The translations under genes and the position numbers were made by a program. 64,000 nt of DNA from positions 3,472,001-3,536,000 of the forward strand of contig OY821751.1 in NCBI GenBank assembly GCA_963682055.1, given 5' to 3'. Numbering within the stretch: the stretch's first letter is position 1; the number at the start of each line of letters is the position of its first letter. The notes beneath the pieces are model-generated. The model was not told the origin of the DNA and did no database searches. It worked only from the letters and a program-made list of their open reading frames with translations. Of the stretch, positions 37,317 through 49,860 are shown piece by piece. This DNA comes from Primula veris (taxonomy: Eukaryota > Streptophyta > Magnoliopsida > Ericales > Primulaceae).

Positions 37317-40300
37317 TAATGGCGGATACTGCTAGGAGTATGGGGGGTCATGTGTCCCCTAAAATTTTTACTCTATGAAATTACAAAAATGTCCTTGGGT
37401 AATATATAATTAATTAAATATAAAATATTAGTATATAAACTATAAAAAAAATTATTATGTATTCTCTCTCTAAAGCAGTACAAACTGACGAATTGAAAAG
37501 CCAAAAAATCCAACGGCTAAATAATAGTACTAAATAATAATAGAAATCGATCTTTCATATATTTTTCCCATTACACGTCTCAGCTTCGGCTTTCTCTACA
37601 TCTATCTCAAGAGTTATTATCTCGTCAATTTTCATCACTTGTAAGCTATCATCAACTAAGTTATTTATGGTTTATTCTTCAATTTTTTATTGAATATATA
37701 TTGAAATTTGATGATTTTGTTTACTATTATCACATTGTTGTTTGATTTGTGCAAAGTATATTGTCCAAATTGAATTTTTTATTTATATTCAATTTTTTTA
37801 TCAACCCAATTTATAGGATTTGCAATTACGGTCTACAGAGTAAACAACAAGCATCCAATTTTATTTTATTTGATATAGTAGTTAATAAATTTTGTTTTTT
37901 TAGGTAAAAATAAATATCTAATTAAAAAACCAAATGTCGACGTATCGTCTTCAAATGATGTCGAACCTCTTGAGAAGGATTTCGTAGAAAAATCGTCATT
38001 CGTTCATAGTGGTCAGTCTTCTAAGAAGCGGAATTCTGAATTTATTGAAAAAAATATATATTGATTCTGCCTTGCTTGAACTGCCTTCTGATCCAAGTCA
38101 ACGAATTATTATTATGAATTATGACTCCAATATTCGTGATAGAATACATAGGTGTTATTATTTAAATGGGCCATGTCAACCTCGCGAACATACTTTTAAG
38201 AAAACTAAAATGGCTGGCAAGGATAGAAAATTTGTTTCCGGATGGTTTGATGAATATGCGTTGTTAGAGTATAGTGTTACAAAAGATGCTGCTTTTTGTC
38301 TTTGTTGCTACTTATTTAAGAATTAATGTGGTAATTCAGCGGGTGGTGAAGCGTTTGTTAATGAAGGTTTTACATATTGGAAAAAGAAAGAGAAACTTTG
38401 AAAACATGAAGGGGGTCTTAATAATTGTCGTGCTAAAGAGCTTGAAAAATGTAATAATTTACTTAAGCAGCAACAACATATTGAATCTAGTTTTGATAAG
38501 ATGACATAGCAAGCAAAAATTGATTATAGAATTCAACTTTCTTCTTCAATTAAGTGTGGTCGATTCCTTTTGCATCATGGTCTTCCTTTTCGTAGACACG
38601 ATGAATCGAATAATTCGAATAATAAAGGACTTTATATTGATATTTTGCAATTTGTTGCCCATAATAATGCAGAAATTAGTAATGGTGTGCTTAATAATGC
38701 AAAAGGAAATTTAAAATTAATAGCTCCTGCGATACAAAAGGATATTGTTAAAGCTATTGCCCAATAAACCACTAATCTTATAATAAAAGAGCTTGATAAT
38801 GGTTTATTTTCTGTTCTTATTGATGAGGCTCACGATGTTTCTACGAAAGAAAAAATGGCCGTTGTTTTGAGGTTTGTGAATAAAAAAGGGTGTGTAGTTC
38901 AGCGATTTCTGGGTCTTAAAAAAGTTTCAAACACTACGTCAATTTCTCTCGAAAAAATCCACTTGATGAACTGCTTTCAAAATATAATTTGAATATATCT
39001 ATATTGCATGGGCAAGGATATGATGGTGCCAGCAATATGCGAGGAGAATATTATTGAAAGAAAATGAGGTTGCACATTATATTCATTGTTTTGTTCATGA
39101 ACTTCAGTTAGCTCTTGTGGTGGTAGCGAAAAATCATGGACTTATTAAGGGATTATTTTACTCGATTTTAGATATTGTAAATACGGTTGGGGGATTTTGC
39201 AAAAGAAAAGATATGTTGCAGGAAGCACAAGCTAGTAGAATAATTGACAATCTTACTAATGAAGAAATTGAGAGTGGACAGGGGTTGAATCAAGAGAGTA
39301 CCGTTATTCGTCCAGGTGATACACGTTGGGGATCTCATTACATAACATTAAGTAGCTTAATTAATTTGTTTGGGACAGTGGTTGATGTGCTACTTGTAAT
39401 TCAAGATGATGCGTTAGATGGGGTCATAAGCATGTTGCATCTCTTAAGTTGGGCTCTATACAATCTTTTGATTTTGCGTTCACGATGCATATAATAGAAC
39501 ATGTTTTGGGAATCACTAATGATTTATCACAAGCACTACAAAGGAAAGATCAAGATATCGAGAATGCTATGAGATTAGTTGCTATATCTAAAACAGAACT
39601 TCAAATGTTGAGGGATGACGGCCGGGTTGGATCCGTTGATAGAGAAAGTTTCTATCTTTTATGAAAAAAAAAATCAATTTCCATTCCAAAAATGGAAGAC
39701 GCGTATGTGTTAAAAGGGAAATCATTGCGTAAAGCTGAGAAGAGGACAAACTATCATCACTATCGTGTTGAGTTATTTAATACCGTAATAGATATGTAAC
39801 TTCAAGAACTGAATTGTCGATTTAATGAGGCAAATACAGAGTTATTGCTATGTGTTGCATGCTTAAACCCATATGTCTCGTTTGCTTCTTTTGACATTGA
39901 AAAATTGATTCGTCTTGCAAAGTTGTATCCAAAAGATTTTTCGCATTTTGATCTCACATCGCTCTCGAATCAACTTGAGAATTTCATTATAGATATGCCC
40001 TCAAATATTGATTTTATTGACATAAAAGGGTTAGACGACGTAACTAGGATGATGGTTAATAGTAGAAGAAACTTGACATATCCGTTAGTTTACAAGCTTT
40101 TGACATTGGCTTTAATTTTGCCTGTCGCCACTGCAACCGTAAAAAGAACGTTTTGTTTTCTAGGATGAAGATAGTGAAGACTCGACTTCGCAACCGAATG
40201 GGTGATGATTGGTTGAACAGTAGTTTAATTGTTTATAACGAAAAAGAAATATCTAGTACTTTAGAAAATGATGTAATTATGGAGCGTTTTCAATAATTGG

Positions 40301-40435
40301 AAAAGCATCAAGGGCAACTGTAATTTTACTTTAAATTCGTAATAAAGTTTGTTTTTATGTGTTCTATCTACTTTACTTGATTTTTTATTCATATTGAAAT
40401 TGTGCCCCCAATATAAAATCTTGAATCTGTCACTG
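37317..40435 (+). mobile_element. hAT transposon, inactive
   Basis: The ends TAATGGCGGAT (left) and AATCTGTCACTG (right, the complement of a CAGTGACAG start) are degenerate forms of the CAGTGGCGGAT ends common in plant hAT elements. Flanks ATTACTAG (37309-37316) and ATTACTAC (40436-40443) match in 7 of 8 bases, an 8-bp target duplication as expected. The interior is a ZMYM1-like transposase pseudogene. Confidence 0.75.
37906..40296 (+). pseudogene. hAT transposase (TTF zinc finger, DUF4371, hAT dimerisation)
   Basis: Fragments in order: a TTF-type zinc-finger region (GPCQPREHTFKKTK, KFVSGWFDEYALLEYSVTKD, AAFCLCCYLF; about 38160-38325); a DUF4371-like part (FLLHHGLPFRRHDES near 38570, SVLIDEAHDVSTKEKMAVV near 38815); the core (HGQGYDGASNMR near 39010, HCFVHELQLALV near 39085, TRWGSHY near 39325); and a C-terminal dimerisation segment (YPLVYKLLTLALILPVATAT near 40080). 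At least six stops or frameshifts separate them, for example at 38324, 38507, 38765 and 39491. The family cuts and pastes its own element. The start codon is unclear. Confidence 0.8.
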
Positions 40436-40440
40436 ATTAC

Positions 40441-40443
<3 letters not shown>

Positions 40444-40513
<70 letters not shown>
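40444..40513. repeat. (TA)n microsatellite
   Basis: About 35 uninterrupted TA units directly beside the hAT target duplication. The repeat produces an artefactual Ile/Tyr open frame. Confidence 0.95.
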
Positions 40514-40514
<1 letters not shown>

Positions 40515-41048
40515 TAATCAATACATAATTTGTGTAAGAGTATACAGTATACTCCATGGTTTGTTGAATTATTAACATAGAAATAAAAGATAAGTAGAAA
40601 GTTGCATGTGAGCTCGTTTTTTTAGTAATTTTTTTATTTGTTGTTCATAAATAAAAAGAAATTAACTAAGTTTTCTTTTGGTAAAGTGAAGAACATTTTG
40701 GAAAAGTGAAGAAATATAGTTCCATTTAGATCCATGGTTGAGTTTTTTTTTATTTATTAAAAAAGAAAAAAAGGTTGTTGGATCCCGAATGTTCTATAAT
40801 ATTTATGGGATTAATGATTATCTTATTGTTGTTCAATTTAATGTTTAGGTTATTAAATCTGTGTGTCACTTTTTAGAATTGACACCATTAATATGTTCAA
40901 CAAATTTTACATGGTAATTTCTAACCTTCCAAACAGGCGAACATGAGTTGAAAACAAAAACTCCCTTGCAAAACTTTTACAGATAGTTTTTTTTCATGTG
41001 GAAAATATTTTATGTCGAAACAAACGGAGCCTTAATCGTTTACTGATT

Positions 41049-41480
41049 AACTAAATGAAAAACCAACTATCATGATTTCATTCTTTATCAATTCTAATAA
41101 CAGAAAGGTGTGCATGCACAATTTAATAGTCAGACATAGATTACCTAACTTTCAAGTTTCCTTTTATAGTTTTTAATCAAATGAAAAAATCAATTATCAA
41201 GATTCTCTATTTTACTTTTAATACCAGAGAGAAGAGCATGCACAATTTAATAGTGCTGGTTTAGATGATCTTACTCCCAGCTTGCCTTCAATCATTAATT
41301 TTCCTGGATAATATCTATTATTTTGTTAAATTAATTATACCAACAGAAAAAGAGGAGGAGCATGAAACAATTTAATAGTGTTGTATAAAGAAATGCACAT
41401 TCCAAGAGTTACGTAGATGATCCTACTTTTAAGTTTCCTTTTATAATTTATTTAATTTTACTCTAGATAATTGCATTTTT
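41049..41480 (+). repeat. CYP76 upstream module, copy 2
   Basis: Closely matches the complement of 24211-24590 and, more loosely, 18230-18640. It sits about 0.3 kb before the pseudogene's start codon, against about 1 kb for the intact gene. Confidence 0.8.
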
Positions 41481-41753
41481 TTTTTAATTTGAATAGAAAA
41501 AATGGAAACAAGACGTCTGAAACAAGACGTTTGAATAGAAATCTATTCCCTTTTATTTCTTGCCATCTAGTTTGATAGACATATAAATAACTTTTATCAT
41601 AATTAAACGTCTTATAATCATAATTTATATCGAAAACGAGTACGGACTTCCCGCTGGTTTTATCATCTATAAAAAGCCATAATGGCCTCATGTGTTATCC
41701 CACAAAATAGAGTGTTCTTTAATTAGTAATTGGAGCAAGTATACACCAACACA

Positions 41754-43190
41754 ATGTTGCTGTATACAAGTCTGTTACCATATCTCTTCCTAATAATCAT
41801 CCCTATTTTCATAGCTTTGTACTAAAATCAAGCATCAAAACCAAAAAATAGCTCCCACCTGGTCCATGAGGACTCCCTATAATAGGGAACCTTCTAAACC
41901 TTGGAAACAAACCCCACTTGTCACAATCCATGGTCCTATCAGGACTCTAAAGCTAGGTCAAAGCACAACAATAGTCATCTCCTCATCCACCATAGCTAGA
42001 GATGCCCTTCAAAAACAACAGGACGCCTTCTCCGACAAACACGTTCCTGACGCCATAAGAACTCAAGACCATTTCAAGAACTCGGTGGTTTGGCTTCCTA
42101 TATCAGACCACTGGTGCAGTCTTCGGAAAAAAACTGTTCTCCTTTTATCAGCCAATAACAAGATTGGGCACTCCAATCAACCTTTGTGCCCAGAAATGTT
42201 GAACCAACTCATGGCATATGTGAACAAATGTAGCCTCAAAAATGAGGTGGTAGATATCCGGCGAGCAACTTATAGTGTATCTTTGAATCTATTATTTAGC
42301 ACAATCTTTTCCGTGGATTTGGTTAACCTCGGTCAGGATTTGTCAACTGAGTTTGCACACTTGGTTCAGAATATTTTGATGGAAGTTGGCGCTCTCAACT
42401 TGGCAGATTTCTCTCTCTACTTAGAAAGTTTGACCTCCAAGGCATAAAGCATCGTATGACCGCCCCCTATGTGAAGTTGCTCAAGATCTTCCGTACTTTA
42501 ATCGACGAAAGGTTAGAGCTGAGGAGATCAACAAAGGTCAACCGTGAGGATGATGGGCTAGATATATTGCTCAATAGCAGTAAAGGTGCCGAGATTGACA
42601 TCACTGATCACTTGGAGCGCCTCTTCGTGGTACTTTCTTTATCATACTATTAGTTTGGGTTAATATTTCTAGCTCACATTTCTCCTTTTTAAAAGAAAAG
42701 TTGCATTTTGGTACAAAGATTATAGTTGGCATATATCAAAAGACTTATCTTTCTTTCCATATATGATATACCCATATATAGTGAGTAAATATAATACTGT
42801 AAATTTGCCGATACTCTAAAGAAGAGACGATCGATATTGGCCTGTGCAGGCAGGTTCATTGGGGTCTGCCAAAACTTCCCTCTAATATGGAGTGTTTCTG
42901 GATTAAAAAAAAAAAAGGAAGTGGAAAAGAAAAATACCCTCTTACCTTATTGCTACATAAGTATTTCCAAATTGTACAATTTTGCTAATATGTGTCTCTC
43001 TTAACCTTATCGATATAGGACTTGTTTATAGCCGGAACGCACACAACATCGATCTCGATAGAATGGGCAATGGCAGAGTTGTTGGAAAATCCTGCGATAT
43101 TAAAACAAGCTCGAGTGGAACTTGAGCAAACCATTGGCAAAGGAAAATTAGTAGAAGATTCTGATATTTCTCGCCTTCCTTATTTACTTT
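41754..43190 (+). pseudogene. CYP76 pseudogene, heme domain deleted
   Basis: A paralogue of the gene at 19698. The start (MLLYTSLLPYL) is kept. A one-base loss follows in the anchor (near 41815), then a TAG near 41850 and a TGA near 41867 where the intact gene has CAG and TGG, a short deletion near 41920, and another frameshift near 42415. Exon 2 begins at 43019 after the same GATATAG acceptor (DLFIAGTHTTS, with His instead of the I-helix Asp). It breaks off after SRLPYL, where sequence homologous to the 3' UTR of the intact gene begins. ExxR, PERF and heme motifs are absent. It cannot give a working enzyme. Confidence 0.9.
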
Positions 43191-43447
43191 TGCTGTTTCT
43201 AAATTACGGCTTATGATTCTTCAAATGTTTGTTAATTTTCCTATGTAAGAAAGATTACAAGCGAAAGGATATTTGTTTTGTAACTTTGTCTCGGCTGTGG
43301 TTGTCCGGGCAGCAAAGGAGCCGCCAAGGCCTCATGACTCCAAAAATCAAAAACCACTTTATATATGTCCTAAAACAATTATATATTTAATTATATATTA
43401 ATAAAAAAGCTCCTCACCACACGAATGAAAATGCATATTATTGTTTA
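43191..43447. other. Residual CYP76 3' flank and spacer
   Basis: About 43190-43260 matches the 3' UTR of the intact CYP76 gene; the remainder is unassigned. Confidence 0.5.
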
Positions 43448-44669
43448 TGTTATGACCAGATTTCTGGTCTAAATTCTATTTGTTGTCTATTGATTTTTAC
43501 TAAATTATCCTATCTGTTTATTATGAACTAAGACAGTGTTGTTAGGTTTCAAGTAATGTTGCAACCTCAGTTACAACCTATTCAGACAAGTGTTGATAGG
43601 TTTCAAGCAATGTTGCAACCTCAGTTACAACCTGCTAAGACAGAGTTGCTAGTTTCAAGTAATGTTGCAACCTCAGTTGCAACTACAGTTCCAACCTGCT
43701 ATTCTGCAGAATTCTGTCTTGTTCTATAAATCTGCATAACTATTCTTTAATGGTAATTATTTGTTTTAAAGTATGCAGGATATATTCTCATATGTTCTTA
43801 AAGGTTTAGTTCGTCTATATTGAGAATATCAAAGTGGTATGGAAAGATTTTCTAAAAGATATAAAGAGATTAGTTTATAAAGTTATGTTTCCTTTACATA
43901 GATAAATCTATATCTCTATTCTTATGCAAATCTTTATCACTTGTTTCAATCTTTGTTCCTTATCAATTCAGTATGATATGTTTAAGATTGAATGAAATAT
44001 GGAGTTAATGTTTCATATGTATATTTAAAGATATTATCTCTAAAAGATATTATCCTATATGTTTCCTTGTTATAGGAAAAGACTAACTCCTATTTTTAAG
44101 CTAGTTATTAAACAGGTATTAACCAATGATGATTGGAGTCAATCCACACTGAAGAATCACGTAATGTTTGGAAAGATTGAAGCCAATCAATAAAGTCAAA
44201 AGCAATCACAAAAGACATTGAAGATAGAAGATTGTTTTTTGCTTATATAGTTGATAACTTAGCTTGTAAAAAGTGTGTGTTCTAAATTATAAAGAACTCA
44301 TTTTAAAGAGAATACACAAAGAGCTTTTAAAAGAAAACAATGGTAGGATGCCATTGATTTATAATTGATAGTTATAAAGTGGGAGCAATATAGAGATAGG
44401 CAGAAAAAGCTAGAGGGAGTCTGAGAGTTTTTCATTAAGACTTGAATCTTATATTGTAAGCTTTTTATAATATCATAATCTGGGTAAGTGCCCCGGAGAC
44501 GTAGCCGAGTTAGGTGAACTCCGTTATTAAATGTGCGTGTGATTTATTTCAATTACATTTAACTTTATTCAGTTCTATCCATTATTTTTACTTAGGTTCC
44601 AACTGTGCTTGCAACATCACTTGGAACCTAACTGCAAAACTGCAACTAGAACAGCGGATAGGAATTTCA
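43448..44669 (+). repeat. 5' LTR of the 43448-49860 element
   Basis: Starts near TGTTATGACC and ends GGAATTTCA two bases before the primer binding site. It contains three tandem units of about 53 bp (43538-43700) with the core AATGTTGCAACCTCAGTT. The start is the less certain end. Confidence 0.65.
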
Positions 44670-44728
44670 ATTGGTATCAGAGCTTCACACTAGACCTTAC
44701 TTAGTGTGGATCATGTGTTCTGGTAAAA

Positions 44729-47700
44729 ATGGACTTAATGAGGGAAGGAAACGCGTTCAACAAACCACCATTGCTTGAAGGAGGAGTTAACTATGGAGTG
44801 TGAAAAATAAGAATGAGATCTTTCATCAAACAACAAAATGAACAAGCATGGAAAACAGTGATGTATGGTTGGGAGCTTCCAACTGCAATTGATGGTGAAG
44901 GTGAACTGGTTTATGTACCTGAAGACAGATGGTCTGCTGATGAGGACAGAAAATCAAGTACAAACTCCACAGCAATAAACTTGATCTTTGCTGGTGTAAC
45001 TCTCAGTGTGTTCAGGTATATCTCTCATTGTGAAACTGCCAAAGAGGCATGGGACATTTTACAAGTAACCTTTGAAGGAACTGTTAAAGTTAAAACTTTT
45101 AAACTCCAACAGTTAACCACTCAATTTGAAAACTTAAGAATGGAGGAAGATAAAACCATTGAACAGTTTAATGGTAGAATTTGTCATATTGCCCATCAAG
45201 CTGGAACCTTAGGTGAAAAATACAGTGATGCCAAACTTGTTAAGAAAACTCTAAGGTCACTTCCAGAAAGGTTTGAGATTAAGGTTACTGCTATTGAAGA
45301 ATCAACAGACTTAGATAATCTTAAACTTGAAGAACCTATAGGAAATCTAAGTACTCATGAACTAAAATTCTTCAAACAAAAGAGACCAGAAAAAGGAATA
45401 GCCTTTCAAGCTAAAAAATCTGAATCTAAGGTCTGTGAGAAAGTGAGTGATGAAGAACAGCTAGCCTTATTTGCTAAAAAGGTTTACAAAAAGTTTTATA
45501 AGAAAAAACAGGATGATACTGGAACATCCAAAAACTTTCAGAAAAGGGATAATCAATTTAAGTCAGAATCTAGGTTTAACAATAATTCTACAAGAAAGTG
45601 GAATTCTAAAGAGAAGGATAACAAAGATTACAAGCCTAGAGAAATCCAATGCAGAGAATGTAGAGGTTTTGGTCACATTCAGTCTGAGTGTGCAAATACT
45701 TTAAAAAGGAACAAAAATGCTTATATAACCACTCACAGTGATAGTGATTCTGAGAGCAACAGTGATGAAAAGGATGATTCTAACTTTGTTAATTTTATGG
45801 GAATAATCACTGAAAAAGAACTTACTTATGAAAGTGACTGTGAGTCTGTTTCAACCATGGTTACAACTGCTCTTAAAACCTATAGCAGTGATGAGGAAGA
45901 ACCTTCTGATGAAAACATTACTCAGCAATATCTTGTCCTTTATGAAAAGTATCAATGCTTGAGTAAGCAATCCTTGATCTGGGTTAAATCCAGTGTTATT
46001 TAAAGAAGAACATAAAGTATATTTCTCAGAAAAATTGGTTGGCTTCTTTCAATAAAAATTTGAACTGGGTCTGGAAAGTTAAGGAAAAATCTACCTTAAT
46101 TGCAAATAACAAAGCAGCTATTACTTCTTTAAATGCTGTTACTTCTAATGATTGGTATTTTAACAGTGGTTGTTCTAAGCACATGACAGGTACTGCAAGC
46201 TTCTTAAAAAATGTCATTAGTCTCACAGGAAACACTGTTGTGTTTGGAGGTGGACATACAGGTAAAATTGTTGGTAAAGGTACCTTAAACAAACCTGTAA
46301 TGCCTGATATTGATGATGTTTTTCTTGTAGATGGTCTAAAAGCTAATCTTATTAGTATTAGTCAATTGCGTGACAACAAGATGATTGTTAAGTTTAACAA
46401 AGATAGGTGTCTAATTACTAATCTTAACAATGATTTGGTCATGACTGGAGTTAGATCAGCAAACAGCTGCTATGTTTTTGAAAAAACTGAAAAAGAATTG
46501 CCTCAGAATAGGTGTAATCAAGCTATTACTAATAATGTCGATATCTGGCATAAAAGGCTTGGTCATGTGAATTACAAAACCTTGGATAAGCTTGTTAAAG
46601 ATGAATTAATAAGAGGTATTCCTAAACTTAGTGCTAAAACTCAAAGTGTCTGTGGTGACTGTGCAGTTGGCAAACAAACAAAGAGTATTCACAAAAGTAC
46701 AAGTCAAATCTACACTAAGAGAGTCCTAGAACTACTTCATATTGACTTAATGGGTCCTATGCAAACTGCTAGTATAGGTGGCAAGAAGTACATTTTGGTA
46801 GTTGTAGATGATTTCTCTAGATACTCTTGGGTAGTTTTCTTAAAAGATAAGTCTGAAACTTTTGATCTTTTTAAAATTCTGTGCTTAAAACTCCAACTTG
46901 AAAAAGGTTCAACCAGTGGTAATATTGCTAGGGTCAGAAGTGATCATGGAACAGAATTTGAAAACAATAAGTTTAGAGAATTTTGCAACTCCTTAGATAT
47001 TAGTCATGAGTTCTCTGCACCTAAGACTCCACAGCAAAATGGCATAGTTGAAAGAAAGAATAGAACCATTCAGGAAATGGCTAGAGTCATGCTTAATTCT
47101 AAGAAACTTGCCAACAGATTTTGGGCTGAAGCTGTTAATACTGCCTGTCATATAGTTAATAGAGTTTACATTACTAAAGGCACTTCCATGACTGCTTATG
47201 AAATATGGAAAGGCAGAAAACCCAATGTTAAGTATTTTCAAGTTTTTAGGTGCGTTTGCTATATTCTTAGAGATAGAGAACATCTTGGAAAATTTGATTC
47301 TAAGAGTGATAAAGGAATTTTTCTTGGTTATGCTCAGAACAGCAGAGCTTTTAGAGCTTTTAATTTAAGGACAAATTGTGTTATGGAATCTTATAATGTG
47401 ATATTTGATGACTTAAAAGCTGTTGATGAGATTACAGGTGATGATGAAGAATCTGAAATCACAGAAAAAGAAGAAGGAGCAATTCATCAAACAGGCAGTC
47501 CAACAGTGGTTGGAAGTCCAGTTGCAACTGAAGTTGTAACTGAGGTTGAAACTGATGTTGAAACCCAGAATACTGCTGAGGCTGAAGAAGAAAAAGAGAG
47601 TTCTCATGGTCAATTTACCAGCAAGCCTCGCTATGTAAGGACTCAGAAAAATCATTCTCTTGACAATGTCATAAGAGAAGTAACTTCAGGTATGAAAACA

Positions 47701-49284
47701 AGAGGTAAAAGAAATAATGTTGTTCACTTTGCTTGTTATATTTCTCAGTTAGAACCTAAAAATATAAAAGAAGCTTTAGAAGATAGTGAATCGATTTTAG
47801 CTATGCAAGATGAATTGTCTCAATTTGAGAGAAATGATGTATGGACTTTAGTACCCAGACCTTCTAATAAAAATGTGATAGGGACTAAATGGATCTTTAG
47901 AAATAAAAGTAATGAAGATGGAGTGATTATCAGGAATAAAACCAGGTTGGTAGCTCAGGGTTATACACAAATTGAGGGAATTGACTTTGATGAAACATTT
48001 GCACCTGTGGCTAGAATTGAATCCATTAGAATGCTACTCTGTCTTGCATGTCTGTATGATTTTAAATTGTTTCAACTTGACATTAAGAGTGCTTTTCTGA
48101 ATTGTGTGGTTAATGAAGAGGTTTATGTTTGTCAACCTAAGGGATTTGAAGATCCTAAATTTCCTGAACATGTTTATTTGCTGAAAAAGGTCTTGTATGG
48201 TCTAAAGCAAGCTCCTAGAGCTTGGTATGATAGATTAACCAAGTTATTGATTGAAAAAGGTTTTAACAGAGGGGGAGTTGATAAAACTTTGTTTACTAAG
48301 AAAACTACAAAGGATATAATCATTGCTCAAATCTATGTTGATGACATTGTATTTGGTTCCACTTCTAATATAAGGATAGATGAATTCATTTCTGATATGA
48401 AGAATGAATTTGAAATGAGTGGTGGTGGTGAATTAACTTACTTTCTAGGATTGCAAGTTAAACGGAATGAAAAATGCATATTTTTATGTCAGAGTAAGTA
48501 TGCAGATAATCTGGTTAAGAAGTTTGGTCTAAGTGAAAGTAAAGAGAAGAGAACCCCTATGAGTACCACCCTTAAACTGTCCAAAAATGATAAAGGTAAA
48601 AGTGTCTGTCCTAGTATTTATAGATCCATGATTGAAAGTCTGCTTTATTTAACTGCTAGTAGACCAGATCTGTGCTTGAGTGTAGGAGTATGTACCAGGT
48701 ATCAGGCAAACCCTTTAGAACCTCACCTTCTAGCTGTCAAAAGGATTTTAAGGTATGTAAAAGGCACAATTCACCTAGGATTATGGTATTCTAAAGACAC
48801 AAACCATTTCCTTATTGGCTACTATGATGCAGATTGGGCAGGAAACATAAATGATAGAAAGAGTACTTTTGGTGGTTGTTTTTATTTTGGAAACAACCTT
48901 GTTTCATGGTTTAGTAAAAAACAAAATTGCATTTCTTTATCTACTGCTGAGGCAGAATATATTGCAGCTGGAAGTGGATGTACTCAACTTATTTGGATGA
49001 AACAGATGCTAAATGATTATAATATTAAGCAAGAAATATTAACTTTGTTTTGTGATAACAAAAGTTCTATAAATTTAGCAAAGAATCCAGTTCAACATTC
49101 CAGAACTAAACATATTGATCTAAGGCATCATTTTATCAGAGAACTGGTTGAAGGAAAAAGCTTAATTTTAGAACATGTTTCAACTGAAAAACAATTAGCT
49201 GATATTTTCACAAAGCCTCTTGATACTAATAAATTTGAATCTTTAAGAAGTGATATAGGGGTATGTCACTATGGATCTAATTGA
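44729..49284 (+). pseudogene. Copia gag-pol, nearly intact but disabled
   Basis: Gag starts at 44729 and meets an in-frame TGA at 44801-44803, where the frame context (NYGV-KIRMRSF) suggests a former Trp. It then runs open to 46003 with a CCHC knuckle CRECRGFGHIQSEC (45650-45691). A frame change follows, and pol is open to 49284: protease motif NSGCSKHMTG, with Asn (46162-46164) in place of the catalytic Asp; integrase HKRLGH...CGDC zinc site, IDLMGP, RSDHGTEF and the PQQNGIVERK glutamate; reverse transcriptase with KSAFLN and YVDD (48334-48345); and RNase H with DADWAG and STAEAEY. The polyprotein would build particles, mature itself and insert the element. Three separate lesions make autonomous activity unlikely. 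Confidence 0.85.
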
Positions 49285-49860
49285 ATACTCTTACTATGTA
49301 TGTCTATTTTGAGTACCTTTAATACTTTTGTGACGGAATAGGTCATTGTTAATGTCTAGATATCAGATGACCATGGAAGTAGTTGACGGTTTAGTATCAT
49401 GATAACTAAAATGTCGCAACACCATCTCAGTGTAGTTTGATTGATAGACTACGATTTCATCTTTACGGCGATCAGTCAGCATGTCGTGATGATAAAATGT
49501 CTTCTAAAGATCTTTCATTCAGAATTACTTCTTCAGTTTACGGGTTTCAGTTACCTCTCGCGAGTTACCTATGAGGTTTATGTCATCTAATAGATTGTGA
49601 TTGTAGCATACCCTCAAGGGAGATTCTTAATAAACATGTATAACGTCCATTACGGAAGAATGGTCTCAATGTAGTCAATTACAGGGAGTTGAGATAAGCC
49701 TTTCTCTATTAAGTGAGATTTATATCAAACAATCTCATTATTATCATCATGCTCCCTTAGAAAAACTCATTTTAAACCAACCGTTTTAACGTTTGGGACT
49801 ATTGGAGCAAGTAGTCTGCTCTACATTGACATTCAACAACTGTCCCGGGGAGGGGGGTTG

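Larger units (their letters stand above)
43448..49860 (+). mobile_element. Ty1/copia element with long 5' LTR, 3' LTR not seen
   Basis: A 1.2-kb 5' LTR is followed by the primer binding site TGGTATCAGAGC (44672-44683, initiator Met tRNA), a gag-pol region (44729-49284), about 570 bp of non-coding sequence and a purine tract GGGGAGGGGGG (49849-49859). Only TGTTA-like bases of a 3' LTR follow; the downstream sequence does not match the 5' LTR. LTR size and sequence suggest the SIRE/Maximus side of copia (inference). Confidence 0.7.

Noticed and set aside
40261..40578. A minus-strand frame with an Ile/Tyr repeat
   Set aside because: It exists only because the TA microsatellite is open in all frames.
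49440..49520. More hairpins of the CCTGTCGT type after the second copia family
   Set aside because: GCATGTCGTGATG-like text occurs, but stems are weak and the loop does not match the consensus.
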